Assembly: GCF_024169315.1 (NCBI RefSeq) | Contig: NZ_JALJWR010000001.1 | Span: forward strand, 1,633,501-1,697,500 | Source of the DNA: Pseudomonas migulae | GTDB taxonomy: Bacteria > Pseudomonadota > Gammaproteobacteria > Pseudomonadales > Pseudomonadaceae | DNA length: 64,000 nt | Reading direction: 5' to 3' | Shown: piece by piece, positions 45,808-54,642 of the stretch | How positions within the stretch are numbered: the first letter of the stretch is position 1 | Layout: each line of letters starts with the position of its first letter | Notes under the pieces: model-generated | Database searches by the model: none | Told to the model about the DNA's origin: nothing | Seen by the model: the letters and a program-made list of their open reading frames with translations, nothing else | Made by a program: the position numbers and the translations under genes

Positions 45808-46599
45808 ATGAATCAACCTGTTACCAGCCGAGTGACCTGCGAACGGCACGGCCATGTCCTGTTGATCGGCCTGGATCGGGTGGCCAAGCGCAACGCCTTC
45901 GATCTCGACCTGCTCAATGCCCTCAGCCTGGCCTACGGCGAATTCGAGGCCGACAGCGAGGCGCGGGTGGCGGTGGTGTTCGGCCACGGCGAGCATTTCA
46001 CCGCCGGGCTCGACCTGGTCAACGCCAGCGCGGCGCTGGCCGAAGGCTGGCAAGCACCGCCCGGCGGGTGCGACCCGTGGGGCGTGTTTGCAGGTCCGCG
46101 GGTCAGCAAACCGGTGATTGTCGCCGCGCAAGGCTATTGCTTGACCATCGGCATCGAGCTGATGCTGGCCGCCGACATCAATCTGTGTGCCAGTAACACC
46201 CGATTCGCTCAGAAAGAGGTGCAGCGCGGGATTTTCCCGTTTGGCGGCGCGACATTGCGCCTGCATCAGGTTGCAGGCTGGGGCAATGCCATGCGCTGGC
46301 TGCTCACCGGCGATGAATTCGATGCCCATGATGCGCTGCATCTGGGCCTGGTGCAGGAAGTCATGGCCAGTGAAGATTTGTTGCCGCGGGCGATTGAACT
46401 GGCTGAACGGATTGCCCGGCAGGCACCGCTGGGGGTTCAGGCGACGTTGCTGTCGGCCCGACAGGCACGTTATGAAGGGGAAACCGCGGCGGCGCAGGGA
46501 TTGCCGCCCTTGGTGAAGAAGTTGTTGGCGAGTGAGGATGCGAAGGAAGGCGTGCGGTCAATGCTGGAGAAGCGACCGGGCATTTTCAAAGGCTGCTGA
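45808..46599 (+). CDS. enoyl-CoA hydratase/isomerase family protein
   Basis: A 263-residue crotonase-fold enzyme. The oxyanion-hole strand reads GHGEHFTAGLDL near residue 60, and the second GYCLTIGIELMLAADINLCA near 115. KEVQRGIFPFGGATLRLHQVAGWGNAMRWLLTG follows; a glutamate at the usual catalytic position appears as EVQRGIFP. Acts on an acyl-CoA, probably unsaturated; exact substrate cannot be told. GAGGAA lies eight bases before the ATG. Confidence 0.9.
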   Translation: MNQPVTSRVTCERHGHVLLIGLDRVAKRNAFDLDLLNALSLAYGEFEADSEARVAVVFGHGEHFTAGLDLVNASAALAEGWQAPPGGCDPWGVFAGPRVSKPVIVAAQGYCLTIGIELMLAADINLCASNTRFAQKEVQRGIFPFGGATLRLHQVAGWGNAMRWLLTGDEFDAHDALHLGLVQEVMASEDLLPRAIELAERIARQAPLGVQATLLSARQARYEGETAAAQGLPPLVKKLLASEDAKEGVRSMLEKRPGIFKGC

Positions 46600-46652
46600 C
46601 AAACCGGCTTCTGTGACAAGCGAGCTTCTGTGGCGAGGGGATCTCACCGACT

Positions 46653-47408
46653 TCAGGTCGCCGGGCGAATCGCCTTGATCAACGACTGCAACGAATACCC
46701 CAACCGCGGCGCCAGCCCTTCGGCCCGCGCAACCAACCCATCCATATCCAGCTCCTGATCCAGCTCCGAAGGCACGATCAGAATCACATTGCCCTCCTTC
46801 ACCGGCAGTTCCCAGTAATGCCGATGATAGAGCCCACGCAACAACGCCGCGCCCAGTGGCTTGCCATCGTCAGTGGCCCACTGGTTGATGATCAGCCAGC
46901 CACCGGAATTCAGGCGTTTCTGACAGTTTTCCAGGAAACGCCAGGCCAGATGCCCGACACCCGGCCCGACATCAGTATAGAGATCGACGAAAATCAGGTC
47001 CGCCGGCTCGGCGGTCTCCAGCAATTCCAGCGCATCGCCCACCCGGATGTACAGCCGGGGATCGTCATCCAGCCCGAGGTATTCGATGGCCAGGCGCGGC
47101 ACGTCGGGGCGCAGCTCGATGGCTTCGACATCTTCCAGCGGCAGGAACTTCAGGCAGGCCTGGGTCAATGTCCCGGCACCGAGGCCGAGGAACAGCGCGC
47201 TTTCCGGTTGCTCGTGGCACAAGGCACCGATCAGCATCGCCCGGGTGTAATCGTATTCGAGCCAGCTCGGATCGGCGGTGAACACGCAGCTCTGTTCGAT
47301 GGCATCACCGAACTCGAGAAACCGGTAATCGGCCACTTCCAGCACACGGATCACGCCGAACTCGTCCTGTACCTCGGCGAGCAGATGCTCGACGCGCTCC
47401 TCAGTCAT
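46653..47408 (-). CDS. spermidine synthase-like protein
   Basis: A 251-residue Rossmann-fold protein of the polyamine aminopropyltransferase type. The nucleotide-binding loop is LFLGLGAGTLTQACLKFLP near residue 70 and VEAIELRPDV follows. The catalytic loop, usually YDVIxxDSTDP, reads ADLIFVDLYTDVGPG, so the second aspartate is kept in a changed setting. It may not be a true SpeE. Single gene between the crotonase and DAHP synthase. Confidence 0.82.
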   Translation of the reverse strand: MTEERVEHLLAEVQDEFGVIRVLEVADYRFLEFGDAIEQSCVFTADPSWLEYDYTRAMLIGALCHEQPESALFLGLGAGTLTQACLKFLPLEDVEAIELRPDVPRLAIEYLGLDDDPRLYIRVGDALELLETAEPADLIFVDLYTDVGPGVGHLAWRFLENCQKRLNSGGWLIINQWATDDGKPLGAALLRGLYHRHYWELPVKEGNVILIVPSELDQELDMDGLVARAEGLAPRLGYSLQSLIKAIRPAT

Positions 47409-47556
47409 TTCGTCTCCTGATCGTTACCGGGTCGGCAACGTAGTACACCGCAACATGAAGCGGCAAAAGCGCGATTGTCCGCGAAGCGACGGGAACAGGT
47501 CACGCACTAATTTGCTGATAACATGAACGTCCGAGCGTAAAACAACCGAGACCGTG

Positions 47557-48903
47557 ATGAGCCAACCCTGGAGCCCTGACAGCTGGCGCGCCCTGCCGAT
47601 CCAGCAACAACCCCAATACCCCGACGCCGCGCATTTGCAGCACGTCGAGCAAACCCTGGCCAGCTATCCGCCGCTGGTGTTTGCCGGTGAGGCCCGGGAG
47701 TTGCGCCGTCAGTTTGCCGAAGTGACCCAGGGTCGCGCATTTTTGCTGCAGGGCGGCGACTGCGCCGAAAGCTTCGCCGAGTTCTCCGCCGCGAAAATCC
47801 GCGACACCTTCAAAGTGCTGCTGCAAATGGCGATCGTCATGACCTTCGCGGCCGGTTGCCCGGTGGTCAAGGTCGGGCGCATGGCCGGCCAGTTCGCCAA
47901 GCCCCGTTCGGCCAACGACGAAACCATCGACGGCGTGACCCTGCCGGCCTACCGTGGCGACATCGTCAACGGCATCGGCTTCGACGAAAAAAGCCGCGTC
48001 CCGGACCCGGAGCGGCTGCTCCAGTCGTACCACCAGTCCACCGCGACGCTAAACCTGTTGCGCGCCTTCGCCCAGGGCGGTTTTGCCGACCTGCATCAGG
48101 TGCACAAGTGGAACCTGGATTTCATCGCCAACTCGGCGCTGGCGGAAAAATACAGCCACCTCGCCGACCGCATCGATGAAACCCTCGCGTTCATGCGCGC
48201 CTGCGGCATGGACAGTTCGCCGCAACTGCGCGAGACCAGTTTCTTCACCGCCCACGAAGCGCTGCTGCTGAACTACGAAGAAGCCTTCGTGCGTCGCGAC
48301 AGCCTGACCAACGACTACTACGACTGCTCGGCGCACATGCTGTGGATCGGTGACCGCACCCGCCAGCTGGACGGTGCTCACGTCGAATTTCTGCGCGGGG
48401 TTAACAACCCGATCGGGGTCAAGGTCGGCCCGAGCATGAACCCGGATGATTTGATTCGTCTGATCGACGTGCTCAATCCGGACAACGATCCTGGCCGCTT
48501 GAACCTGATCGCACGGATGGGCGCGAACAAGGTCGGCGATCACCTGCCGGCGCTGATCCGCGCGGTGCAACGCGAAGGCAAGCAAGTGCTCTGGAGTTCC
48601 GACCCGATGCACGGCAACACCATCAAGGCCAGCAGCGGCTACAAGACCCGCGACTTTGCGCAGATTCTTGGCGAGGTGAAGCAGTTCTTCCAGGTTCACG
48701 AAGCGGAAGGCAGTTATGCCGGCGGCATCCATATCGAGATGACCGGGCAGAATGTCACCGAGTGCATTGGTGGTGCGCGGCCGATTACCGAGGATGGTTT
48801 GTCGGACCGGTATCACACCCATTGTGATCCGCGGATGAATGCTGATCAGTCGCTGGAGCTGGCGTTTTTGATTGCTGAAACCCTGAAGCAAGTCCGACGC
48901 TGA
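47557..48903 (+). CDS. class II DAHP synthase
   Basis: A 448-residue plant-type 3-deoxy-7-phosphoheptulonate synthase joining PEP and erythrose-4-phosphate at the start of the aromatic pathway. Blocks: [14 protein letters not shown] near residue 67, [14 protein letters not shown] near 107, [32 protein letters not shown] near 250, and [12 protein letters not shown] near 348. ATG at 47557 (the GTG three bases earlier is an alternative). A class I enzyme begins at 63337, so both types coexist. The phenazine-type DAHP synthase PhzC is a relative, but no phz genes are nearby. Confidence 0.94.
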   Translation: MSQPWSPDSWRALPIQQQPQYPDAAHLQHVEQTLASYPPLVFAGEARELRRQFAEVTQGRAFLLQGGDCAESFAEFSAAKIRDTFKVLLQMAIVMTFAAGCPVVKVGRMAGQFAKPRSANDETIDGVTLPAYRGDIVNGIGFDEKSRVPDPERLLQSYHQSTATLNLLRAFAQGGFADLHQVHKWNLDFIANSALAEKYSHLADRIDETLAFMRACGMDSSPQLRETSFFTAHEALLLNYEEAFVRRDSLTNDYYDCSAHMLWIGDRTRQLDGAHVEFLRGVNNPIGVKVGPSMNPDDLIRLIDVLNPDNDPGRLNLIARMGANKVGDHLPALIRAVQREGKQVLWSSDPMHGNTIKASSGYKTRDFAQILGEVKQFFQVHEAEGSYAGGIHIEMTGQNVTECIGGARPITEDGLSDRYHTHCDPRMNADQSLELAFLIAETLKQVRR

Positions 48904-48933
48904 GCCAGTAAGCCTATAGGTGTCTGACATACC

Positions 48934-49020
48934 GCTATCGCGGGCAAGCCCGCTCCCACAGTTGACTGAGTTGTCCGGACGGATGCGGTCCAATGTGGGA
49001 GCGGGCTTGCCCGCGATGAG
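48934..49020. repeat. REP doublet (REPIN)
   Basis: Arms GCTATCGCGGGCAAGCCCGC... and ...GCGGGCTTGCCCGCGATGAG between the convergent DAHP synthase and YcaQ-like genes. Confidence 0.9.
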
Positions 49021-49026
49021 GCCCGT

Positions 49027-50256
49027 TCAGGCGACATCAATTTTAGCCAATGCCACCCGCAACCGTGCCGCACTCGCCCGCGGGCAATTCAACTGCACCC
49101 GCTCCAACCCCAACCAATCCGCCATCCGCCGCAAATTTACCGCCAACGCCAGCATCCCCTCCTCGTCCAGCCCCGGCTCTTCCTCATGCACGGCATGCAC
49201 CGCCAGCCGCCCCAACGCCCGTTCCGCCCGCAAATCCACCCGCGCGGCAATCCGTTCGTTGTGCAGAAACGGCAACACGTAATAGCCGAAAACCCGCTTT
49301 TCCGGCGGCGTGTAAATCTCCAGCCGATAACGAAAATCGAACAAACGCTCGGTGCGGCTACGCTCCCAGATCAGCGAATCAAACGGCGACAGCAGCGCAC
49401 TCGCTTGGACCTTGCGCGGCATTTTTGGCTCAGGCAGGCAAAACCCCGGTTGCCGCCAACCCTGGACTTCGCAAGTCAACAACTCACCCGCCTCCACCAG
49501 TTCCGCCAGACGCGGCCGCGCATCGCCGGGGCCCAGGCGAAAGTAGTCGCGCAAGTCTTTCTCGGTCGCCACACCCAAGGCCTGTGCCGCATGCAGCAAC
49601 AGCCCCCGTTGGGCCTCGTCTTCCGAGAGCAACGGCTGCTGCAGAATCGCTGAAGGAATAACCCGCTCCGGCAAATCATAAAGCCGCTCGAATCCGCGTC
49701 GTCCGGCCACGGTCACCTCACCGGCGGCAAACAGCCATTCCAGCGCATGCTTTTCCGCGCTCCAGTCCCACCACGGTCCTGCCCGCTCCTGGCGAGTCGA
49801 CAGACTCCCGGCACCCAGTGCTCCGATTTCCTGAACCGAGGCCAGTACCCGACGAATGGTGTCCTGTTGTTCACGCCCGAAACGCGCCAGTTGCTGATAG
49901 ATATCTTCACCACGGCTCGCACGCCGCATGCGCCAGCGCATCAACGGGTACATCGACAGGGGCAGCAACGACGCTTCGTGGCCCCAGTATTCGAATAACG
50001 TGCGTCGACGGCCCGAACTCCAGGCAGCCTGGTCGAGCAAGTCGGATGAGTAGTTGCCGAGGCGGGAAAACAAGGGAAGGTAGTGCGAACGCACCAACGC
50101 ATTGACCGAATCGATCTGTAAAATGCCCAGCCGCTCGATCAGGCGATTGAGCTGAACCGCTTTGATCGCCGCTGGCGGCTGGCGCCCGTTGAACCCTTGG
50201 GCGGCCAGCGCCAGGCGTCGAGCCTGTTTGATGGAAAAGGACAGCGTTGCGGGCAT
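49027..50256 (-). CDS. YcaQ/AlkX-like winged-helix DNA glycosylase
   Basis: A 409-residue protein of the HTH_42 family, whose members YcaQ/AlkX excise bulky or crosslinked N7-guanine adducts. N-terminal KQARRLALAAQGF, LGILQIDSVNALVRSHYLPLFSR with the QxD catalytic motif (QID), then FEYWGHEASLLPLSMYPLMRWRM and, near the end, LLSPFDSLIWERSRTERLFDFRYRLEIYTPPEKRVFGYYVLP. The ATG at 50256 has AAGGAG six bases upstream. Single gene. Confidence 0.9.
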   Translation of the reverse strand: MPATLSFSIKQARRLALAAQGFNGRQPPAAIKAVQLNRLIERLGILQIDSVNALVRSHYLPLFSRLGNYSSDLLDQAAWSSGRRRTLFEYWGHEASLLPLSMYPLMRWRMRRASRGEDIYQQLARFGREQQDTIRRVLASVQEIGALGAGSLSTRQERAGPWWDWSAEKHALEWLFAAGEVTVAGRRGFERLYDLPERVIPSAILQQPLLSEDEAQRGLLLHAAQALGVATEKDLRDYFRLGPGDARPRLAELVEAGELLTCEVQGWRQPGFCLPEPKMPRKVQASALLSPFDSLIWERSRTERLFDFRYRLEIYTPPEKRVFGYYVLPFLHNERIAARVDLRAERALGRLAVHAVHEEEPGLDEEGMLALAVNLRRMADWLGLERVQLNCPRASAARLRVALAKIDVA

Positions 50257-50320
50257 GGGCATCTCCTTGTCTGCTCGCAACCTACCTCACCGGGAGACGG
50301 TTTGTGTAGTTGTGGATTAC

Positions 50321-50536
50321 TCATTTGTGCATCGGGTCATTCCAGAATGGTTTGACCGACTCGAACTCCACATCCGCACGGCTCATGCCAATGTCCTTCA
50401 GTGCTTCGTCGCTCAGACTCGCCAACAGCTCGCGCTCCCGGTGAAGTTCGTACCACCGACTGAATTTATGCAGCAGATCGGATACCAGGTGGACCGAGTG
50501 TTTTTCTACGGCTGGATACTCATGTTGACCTTTCAT
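50321..50536 (-). CDS. DUF1127 small protein
   Basis: A 71-residue basic protein with the DUF1127 motif near its C-terminus (RERELLASLSDEALKDIGMSRADVE, with LSDEALKDIGM as the core). Such proteins bind RNA in some proteobacteria. GAGGGC lies ten bases upstream of the ATG. It diverges from a LysR gene 95 bases away, which therefore may regulate it. Confidence 0.88.
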   Translation of the reverse strand: MKGQHEYPAVEKHSVHLVSDLLHKFSRWYELHRERELLASLSDEALKDIGMSRADVEFESVKPFWNDPMHK

Positions 50537-50631
50537 CTTGTTGCCCTCCGTTTAGGTGGTTCCAGTCTCGCCCCAGGACTAAGATCAATCCAACGAATGT
50601 TTCTGATGTCACATATCTCGGAGATTGATGA

Positions 50632-51486
50632 ATGTCAGCCTTCCCAAGTATCGACACCGAAGTGCTGCGCACCTTTGTCGCCATCGCCGACCAGGGCGGT
50701 TTTACCCGAGCCGGCGAATTGGTCAATCGCACCCAGTCGGCCGTGAGCATGCAGATGAAGCGGCTGGAAGAGGATGTGTTGCAGCGTCAACTATTCCAGC
50801 GTGACGGACGGCAGGTGCGCCTGACGGCTGAGGGCCAGGTGCTGCTGGGTTATGCCCGACGCATCCTCAAGCTGCACAGCGAGGTGTTCAACACGCTGCG
50901 CGAGCCGCACATGGTCGGCATGGTGCGCATCGGCACGCCGGACGATTATGTGATGCGTTTTCTGCCGGGGATTCTGCGGCGATTCGCCCAGTCTTATCCG
51001 CTGATCCAGATCGAGGTGCACTGCGAATCATCAAAACAATTGCTGATGCGCCAGGATCTGGACTTGTCCATCGTCACCCGCGAGCCGGGCAGCGAAATCG
51101 GCCAATTGTTGCGCAAGGAGCATTTCGTCTGGGCCGAAGCGCAATGTTTCAGCGCCCATGAGCAGACGCCGCTGCCGCTGGCGATGTTCAACAGTGATTG
51201 TTTCTGCAGATTGTGGGCGTGCAATGCCCTCGATGCCGTGGGGCGCGATTACCGCGTGGCGTACAACAGCGACAGCCTGTCGGCGATCATGGCGGTGGTC
51301 AGCGCCGGTCTGGCCGTCACCGCGCAACTCGAAAGCCTGATCACGCCCGACATGCGCATTCTGGGTGAGGCCGAAGGTTTGCCGGTGCTGCCCGAGGCCA
51401 GCATCATGCTGCTGCGCAACCTGCACAATCCGTCGCCGATCACCGAATGCCTGGCCGAACACATCGTCGAAGGGTTCAAACTTTAA
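50632..51486 (+). CDS. LysR-family regulator
   Basis: A 284-residue LysR regulator. Residues 8-65 form the winged helix (LRTFVAIADQGGFTRAGELVNRTQSAVSMQMKRLEE); the effector domain starts at about 92 (GMVRIGTPDDYVMRFLPGIL). The target is probably the divergent DUF1127 gene; two-cysteine DCFCRLWAC near residue 185 is noticeable. Its end overlaps the convergent TauE gene by eleven bases. Confidence 0.9.
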   Translation: MSAFPSIDTEVLRTFVAIADQGGFTRAGELVNRTQSAVSMQMKRLEEDVLQRQLFQRDGRQVRLTAEGQVLLGYARRILKLHSEVFNTLREPHMVGMVRIGTPDDYVMRFLPGILRRFAQSYPLIQIEVHCESSKQLLMRQDLDLSIVTREPGSEIGQLLRKEHFVWAEAQCFSAHEQTPLPLAMFNSDCFCRLWACNALDAVGRDYRVAYNSDSLSAIMAVVSAGLAVTAQLESLITPDMRILGEAEGLPVLPEASIMLLRNLHNPSPITECLAEHIVEGFKL

Positions 51487-52225
51487 AGGCGAGCATCACC
51501 GCGCACAGCACCAGGAAGCCACAGAACAGCCCGCGCAGCAGCCGCTCCGGCATGGCGTGGGCGATCTTCACGCCCCAACTGATGCTCATCAGACCGCCGA
51601 CGGCCAAAGGCACGCCGATCATCCAGTCCACCTGATGATGCACGGCATAGGTCACCAGCGTGACGCCGGTGCTGGGCAACGCCAGCGCCAGTGACAAGCC
51701 TTGGGCCACCACCTGGCTGGTGCCGAACAGGCTGGTCAACACCGGCGTTGCCACCACCGCCCCGCCCACGCCAAACAATCCGCCCATGGTCCCGGAAGCC
51801 GCGCCGAGCACGCCGAGCCATGGCCATGAGTAATTCATCTGCGAACTGGCCGGCGCATTGGTGTAGAACATTCGCATCAGGTTGTAGGCCGACAGTGCGA
51901 TCAGGAACGCGACGAACCCTACGCGCATGGTTTGCGCATCGATGCCCACCGCCCAGATCGACCCGATCCACGCAAAACAGAAACCCATCGACGCCAGTGG
52001 CAGCGCGTGACGCAATTCAATTTTATTGCGCTGGTGATAGCGCCACAGCGCCAGCATCACGTTCGGCACCACCATCACCAGCGCCGTGCCTTGGGCAATC
52101 TGCTGATCGAGACCGAACAACACCCCCAGCAAGGGAATGGCGATCAGTCCGCCACCAATGCCAAACAAACCGCCGAGGGTTCCCAGGGCGGCGCCGAATA
52201 CCAGATACATCAAAAACTCAATCAC
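51476..52225 (-). CDS. TauE/SafE sulfite exporter family protein
   Basis: A 249-residue inner-membrane protein with about eight helices. It has the two repeated family motifs GTLGGLFGIGGGLIAIPLL near residue 15 and GTMGGLFGVGGAVVATPVL near 150. Members export sulfite, sulfoacetate or other small organic acids. GTG at 52225 is preferred, with AAGGAA seven bases upstream. Divergent from the second LysR gene, which is its likely regulator. Confidence 0.88.
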   Translation of the reverse strand: MIEFLMYLVFGAALGTLGGLFGIGGGLIAIPLLGVLFGLDQQIAQGTALVMVVPNVMLALWRYHQRNKIELRHALPLASMGFCFAWIGSIWAVGIDAQTMRVGFVAFLIALSAYNLMRMFYTNAPASSQMNYSWPWLGVLGAASGTMGGLFGVGGAVVATPVLTSLFGTSQVVAQGLSLALALPSTGVTLVTYAVHHQVDWMIGVPLAVGGLMSISWGVKIAHAMPERLLRGLFCGFLVLCAVMLAFKV

Positions 52226-52335
52226 GGCCGATTTCCTTTCATCTCTGGCGATCCATCCTACGCAGTCGACGCTGGCGGGGAAACGCACAGCAACGCACAA
52301 TGGCTGTGCCAACTTCGCACAAGCGCAGATAACAC

Positions 52336-53292
52336 ATGAATCCCAATCAATTGACCGAGCAACTGGGTCTGTTCCTCGATGTACTGGAAACCGGCAGTTT
52401 TTCCGGCGCCTCCCGCCGCCATCCGCTGACACCGTCGGCCGTGGCGCGGCGCATCGACAGCCTTGAAAACGCCGTGGGCAGCCAGTTATTTATCCGCAGC
52501 ACCCATGCGGTGCGTGCGACGCCGGCCGGGTTGGCGTTCGCCGAACGTGCGCGGCGGATTGTGGCGGAGCTGCAATTGGCCCGGGCAGAAGCGGTGTCCC
52601 TGAGCAGTGCGCCGGAAGGCCTGATCCGGATCGACGCGCCCGCCGCGTTTGGCCGGCGGCATCTGGCGCCGGTGATCGCTGATTTTCTGATGCTCTACCC
52701 CGGTCTCGATGTGCAACTGCACCTGATCGACAGTTTTGTCGACATGCAGGGTTTGAACCTGGGCAAGGTCGATCTGGTGCTGCGTGCCGGGCAAATGGCC
52801 GATACCCGCCTGGTGGCCACGCCGCTGGCGAGCATGGTGCGCATCGCCTGCGCCAGCCCCGACTACCTGAAGCGTCGCGGCGTACCGACCGACCCGGCCC
52901 AGCTGATTGAACACGACGGCCTCGACTGGGATGGCCTCGCCCCGCCCTTCGCCTGGCGTTTCGAGCGGGATGGGCAAATGCACCTGCACCGCCCGGCGCG
53001 CATCCGCATGAGCGCCAACAATGCCGAGGCGCTGGTCTGCGGCGCATTGGCCGGGTTGGGTATCGCGCATCTGCCGACCTGGCTGGCCAGCGAATATTTG
53101 CTGCGTGGCGAGCTGCTGCCGCTGTTTTGCGAGAACGGCCTGCCACCACCGGAAACCACCGGTATCTATGCCTTGCGCCTGGAGCAACAACCCAATTCCC
53201 GCAGTCGCCTGTTGCTGGAATACCTGAAAACCCGCTTCAGCCCGATTCCGCCGTGGGACCTGGCGCTGCAAACCAACCTGGACCGGCACTAG
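52336..53292 (+). CDS. LysR-family regulator
   Basis: A 318-residue LysR regulator. Winged helix at residues 9-66 (FLDVLETGSFSGASRRHPLTPSAVARRIDSLE), effector domain from about 95 (GLIRIDAPAAFGRRHLAPVI), of the DsdC/GcvA-like group lacking membrane features. The 110 bases between it and tauE contain GCACA-N5-TGTGC (52292-52306), a possible LysR site. Confidence 0.9.
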   Translation: MNPNQLTEQLGLFLDVLETGSFSGASRRHPLTPSAVARRIDSLENAVGSQLFIRSTHAVRATPAGLAFAERARRIVAELQLARAEAVSLSSAPEGLIRIDAPAAFGRRHLAPVIADFLMLYPGLDVQLHLIDSFVDMQGLNLGKVDLVLRAGQMADTRLVATPLASMVRIACASPDYLKRRGVPTDPAQLIEHDGLDWDGLAPPFAWRFERDGQMHLHRPARIRMSANNAEALVCGALAGLGIAHLPTWLASEYLLRGELLPLFCENGLPPPETTGIYALRLEQQPNSRSRLLLEYLKTRFSPIPPWDLALQTNLDRH

Positions 53293-53361
53293 TCCAGAAT
53301 TGTCTGGCGCATTAAAGATTCGCCCGCTAGATTTATGAAGATCACTGATCAAGGCTTCGAA

Positions 53362-53823
53362 ATGACCACCGAGCGCGACACCTCCGATAACTGCGATGCC
53401 CTGCTGCTGGATAATCAGGCCTGCTTCGCCCTGCATTCCACCTCGCTGCTGATGACCAAGGTCTACAAGCCGCTGCTGCAAGCGCTGGGCCTGACCTATC
53501 CGCAGTACCTGGCGATGATGGTGTTGTGGGAACAGGACGGCTTGACCGTAGGCGAAATCAGCACGCGCCTGCTGACCGATCCCGGCTCGCTGACGCCACT
53601 GCTCAAACGCCTGGAAGCCGAAGGTTTGCTCAGCCGCACCCGCAGCCGCGAAGACGAGCGGGTGGTGATTGTCGAACTCACCGAACAGGGCCGCGCCTTG
53701 CGGGAAAAGGCTCGTGGTGTTCCCCAATGCATCCTCGGCGCCAGCGGGATGACGCTGGAGAGACTGCAGAAACTGCAGGCGGAGCTGCAAGTGCTGCGGA
53801 GCAATCTGCAAGACAGCCTATAA
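53362..53823 (+). CDS. ohrR: organic hydroperoxide repressor OhrR
   Basis: A 153-residue MarR-family repressor that senses organic peroxides through one reactive cysteine, here C21 in LDNQACFALHSTSLLMTKVYKPLL. The winged helix is at about 60-100 (VGEISTRLLTDPGSLTPLLKRLEAEGLLSRTRSREDERVV). The ATG at 53362 gives the family N-terminus; the upstream in-frame ATG adds nine residues. It lies upstream of ohr in the same direction, separated by a REPIN and the ohr operator region. Confidence 0.94.
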   Translation: MTTERDTSDNCDALLLDNQACFALHSTSLLMTKVYKPLLQALGLTYPQYLAMMVLWEQDGLTVGEISTRLLTDPGSLTPLLKRLEAEGLLSRTRSREDERVVIVELTEQGRALREKARGVPQCILGASGMTLERLQKLQAELQVLRSNLQDSL

Positions 53824-53845
53824 TCTTCAAACCATCACACATCCA

Positions 53846-53937
53846 CTGTGGGAGCGGGCTTGCTCGCGAATGCGGTGTGACATTCAGCACATGTGTTGAC
53901 TGACACACCGCATTCGCGAGCAAGCCCGCTCCCACAT
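53846..53937. repeat. REP doublet (REPIN)
   Basis: Arms CTGTGGGAGCGGGCTTGCTC... and ...GAGCAAGCCCGCTCCCACA, with further pairing in the spacer (ATGCGGTGTGA / TGACACACCGCAT), between ohrR and ohr. Confidence 0.9.
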
Positions 53938-54093
53938 TTTTTTGTAGTGACCTCGGGACTCCGCTTCATCTGCCCCTCGCCTCGAAAAAATTTACTGCCC
54001 GAAAATCCTGCCTGAACCGCTCTAATTCCATAGTCTTGCCGGCAATCACTCCCGGGTCTCACCACGCTTGCCAAACTTTTTTCAAAATTTATC

Positions 54094-54160
54094 TTGCGCG
54101 CTAAATACATGCGCGCTACATTCACCTCGCACTTACTTAGCGCGCAAACATTTAGCGCAA
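54094..54160 (+). promoter_or_regulatory. ohr promoter and operator cluster
   Basis: Four GCGC half-sites: TTGCGCGCTAA (54094-54104), TGCGCGCTA (54110-54118), TTAGCGCGCAA (54137-54147) and TTTAGCGCAA (54151-54160). The first and third are exact reverse complements. A promoter overlaps the first two: TTGCGC (54094-54099), 17 bases, TACATT (54117-54122). The position fits repression of ohr by OhrR. Confidence 0.62.
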
Positions 54161-54190
54161 AAACACTCAAACCCGAACGAGGCGTACATC

Positions 54191-54610
54191 ATGCAAACTC
54201 TCTACACCGCAATCGCAACCTCCACTGGCGGCCGTGACGGTCGTGCGGTTTCCAGCGACAACATCCTCGACGTCAAACTCGCTACTCCAAAAGAACTCGG
54301 TGGTGCGGGTGGCGCTGCTACCAACCCTGAACAACTGTTCGCCGCCGGTTACTCGGCCTGCTTCATCGGCGCGCTGAAATTCGTCGCCAGCCAGACCAAA
54401 CGCAGCATCCCGAACGACGCATCGATCACCGCCCATGTCGGCATCGGTCAGATTCCTGGTGGTTTCGGTCTGGACATCGACCTGCACGTCAGCCTGCCAG
54501 GTCTTGAACAGGCCGATGCGCAATCCCTGGTCGATGCTGCCCACCAGGTCTGCCCGTACTCCAACGCCACCCGTGGCAACGTCGATGTGCGCCTGCACGT
54601 TACCGTCTAA
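54191..54610 (+). CDS. ohr: organic hydroperoxide resistance protein Ohr
   Basis: A 139-residue OsmC-family peroxidase that reduces organic hydroperoxides with two cysteines: C57 in GYSACF and C121 in QVCPYSNATRGN. GGRDGRA and the NPEQLFAAGYSACF block are diagnostic of Ohr rather than OsmC. Its promoter carries GCGC palindromes and OhrR is encoded just upstream. Confidence 0.95.
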   Translation: MQTLYTAIATSTGGRDGRAVSSDNILDVKLATPKELGGAGGAATNPEQLFAAGYSACFIGALKFVASQTKRSIPNDASITAHVGIGQIPGGFGLDIDLHVSLPGLEQADAQSLVDAAHQVCPYSNATRGNVDVRLHVTV

Positions 54611-54642
54611 CCGCTGACTCCAAGACCGAACAGGAAACGAAC

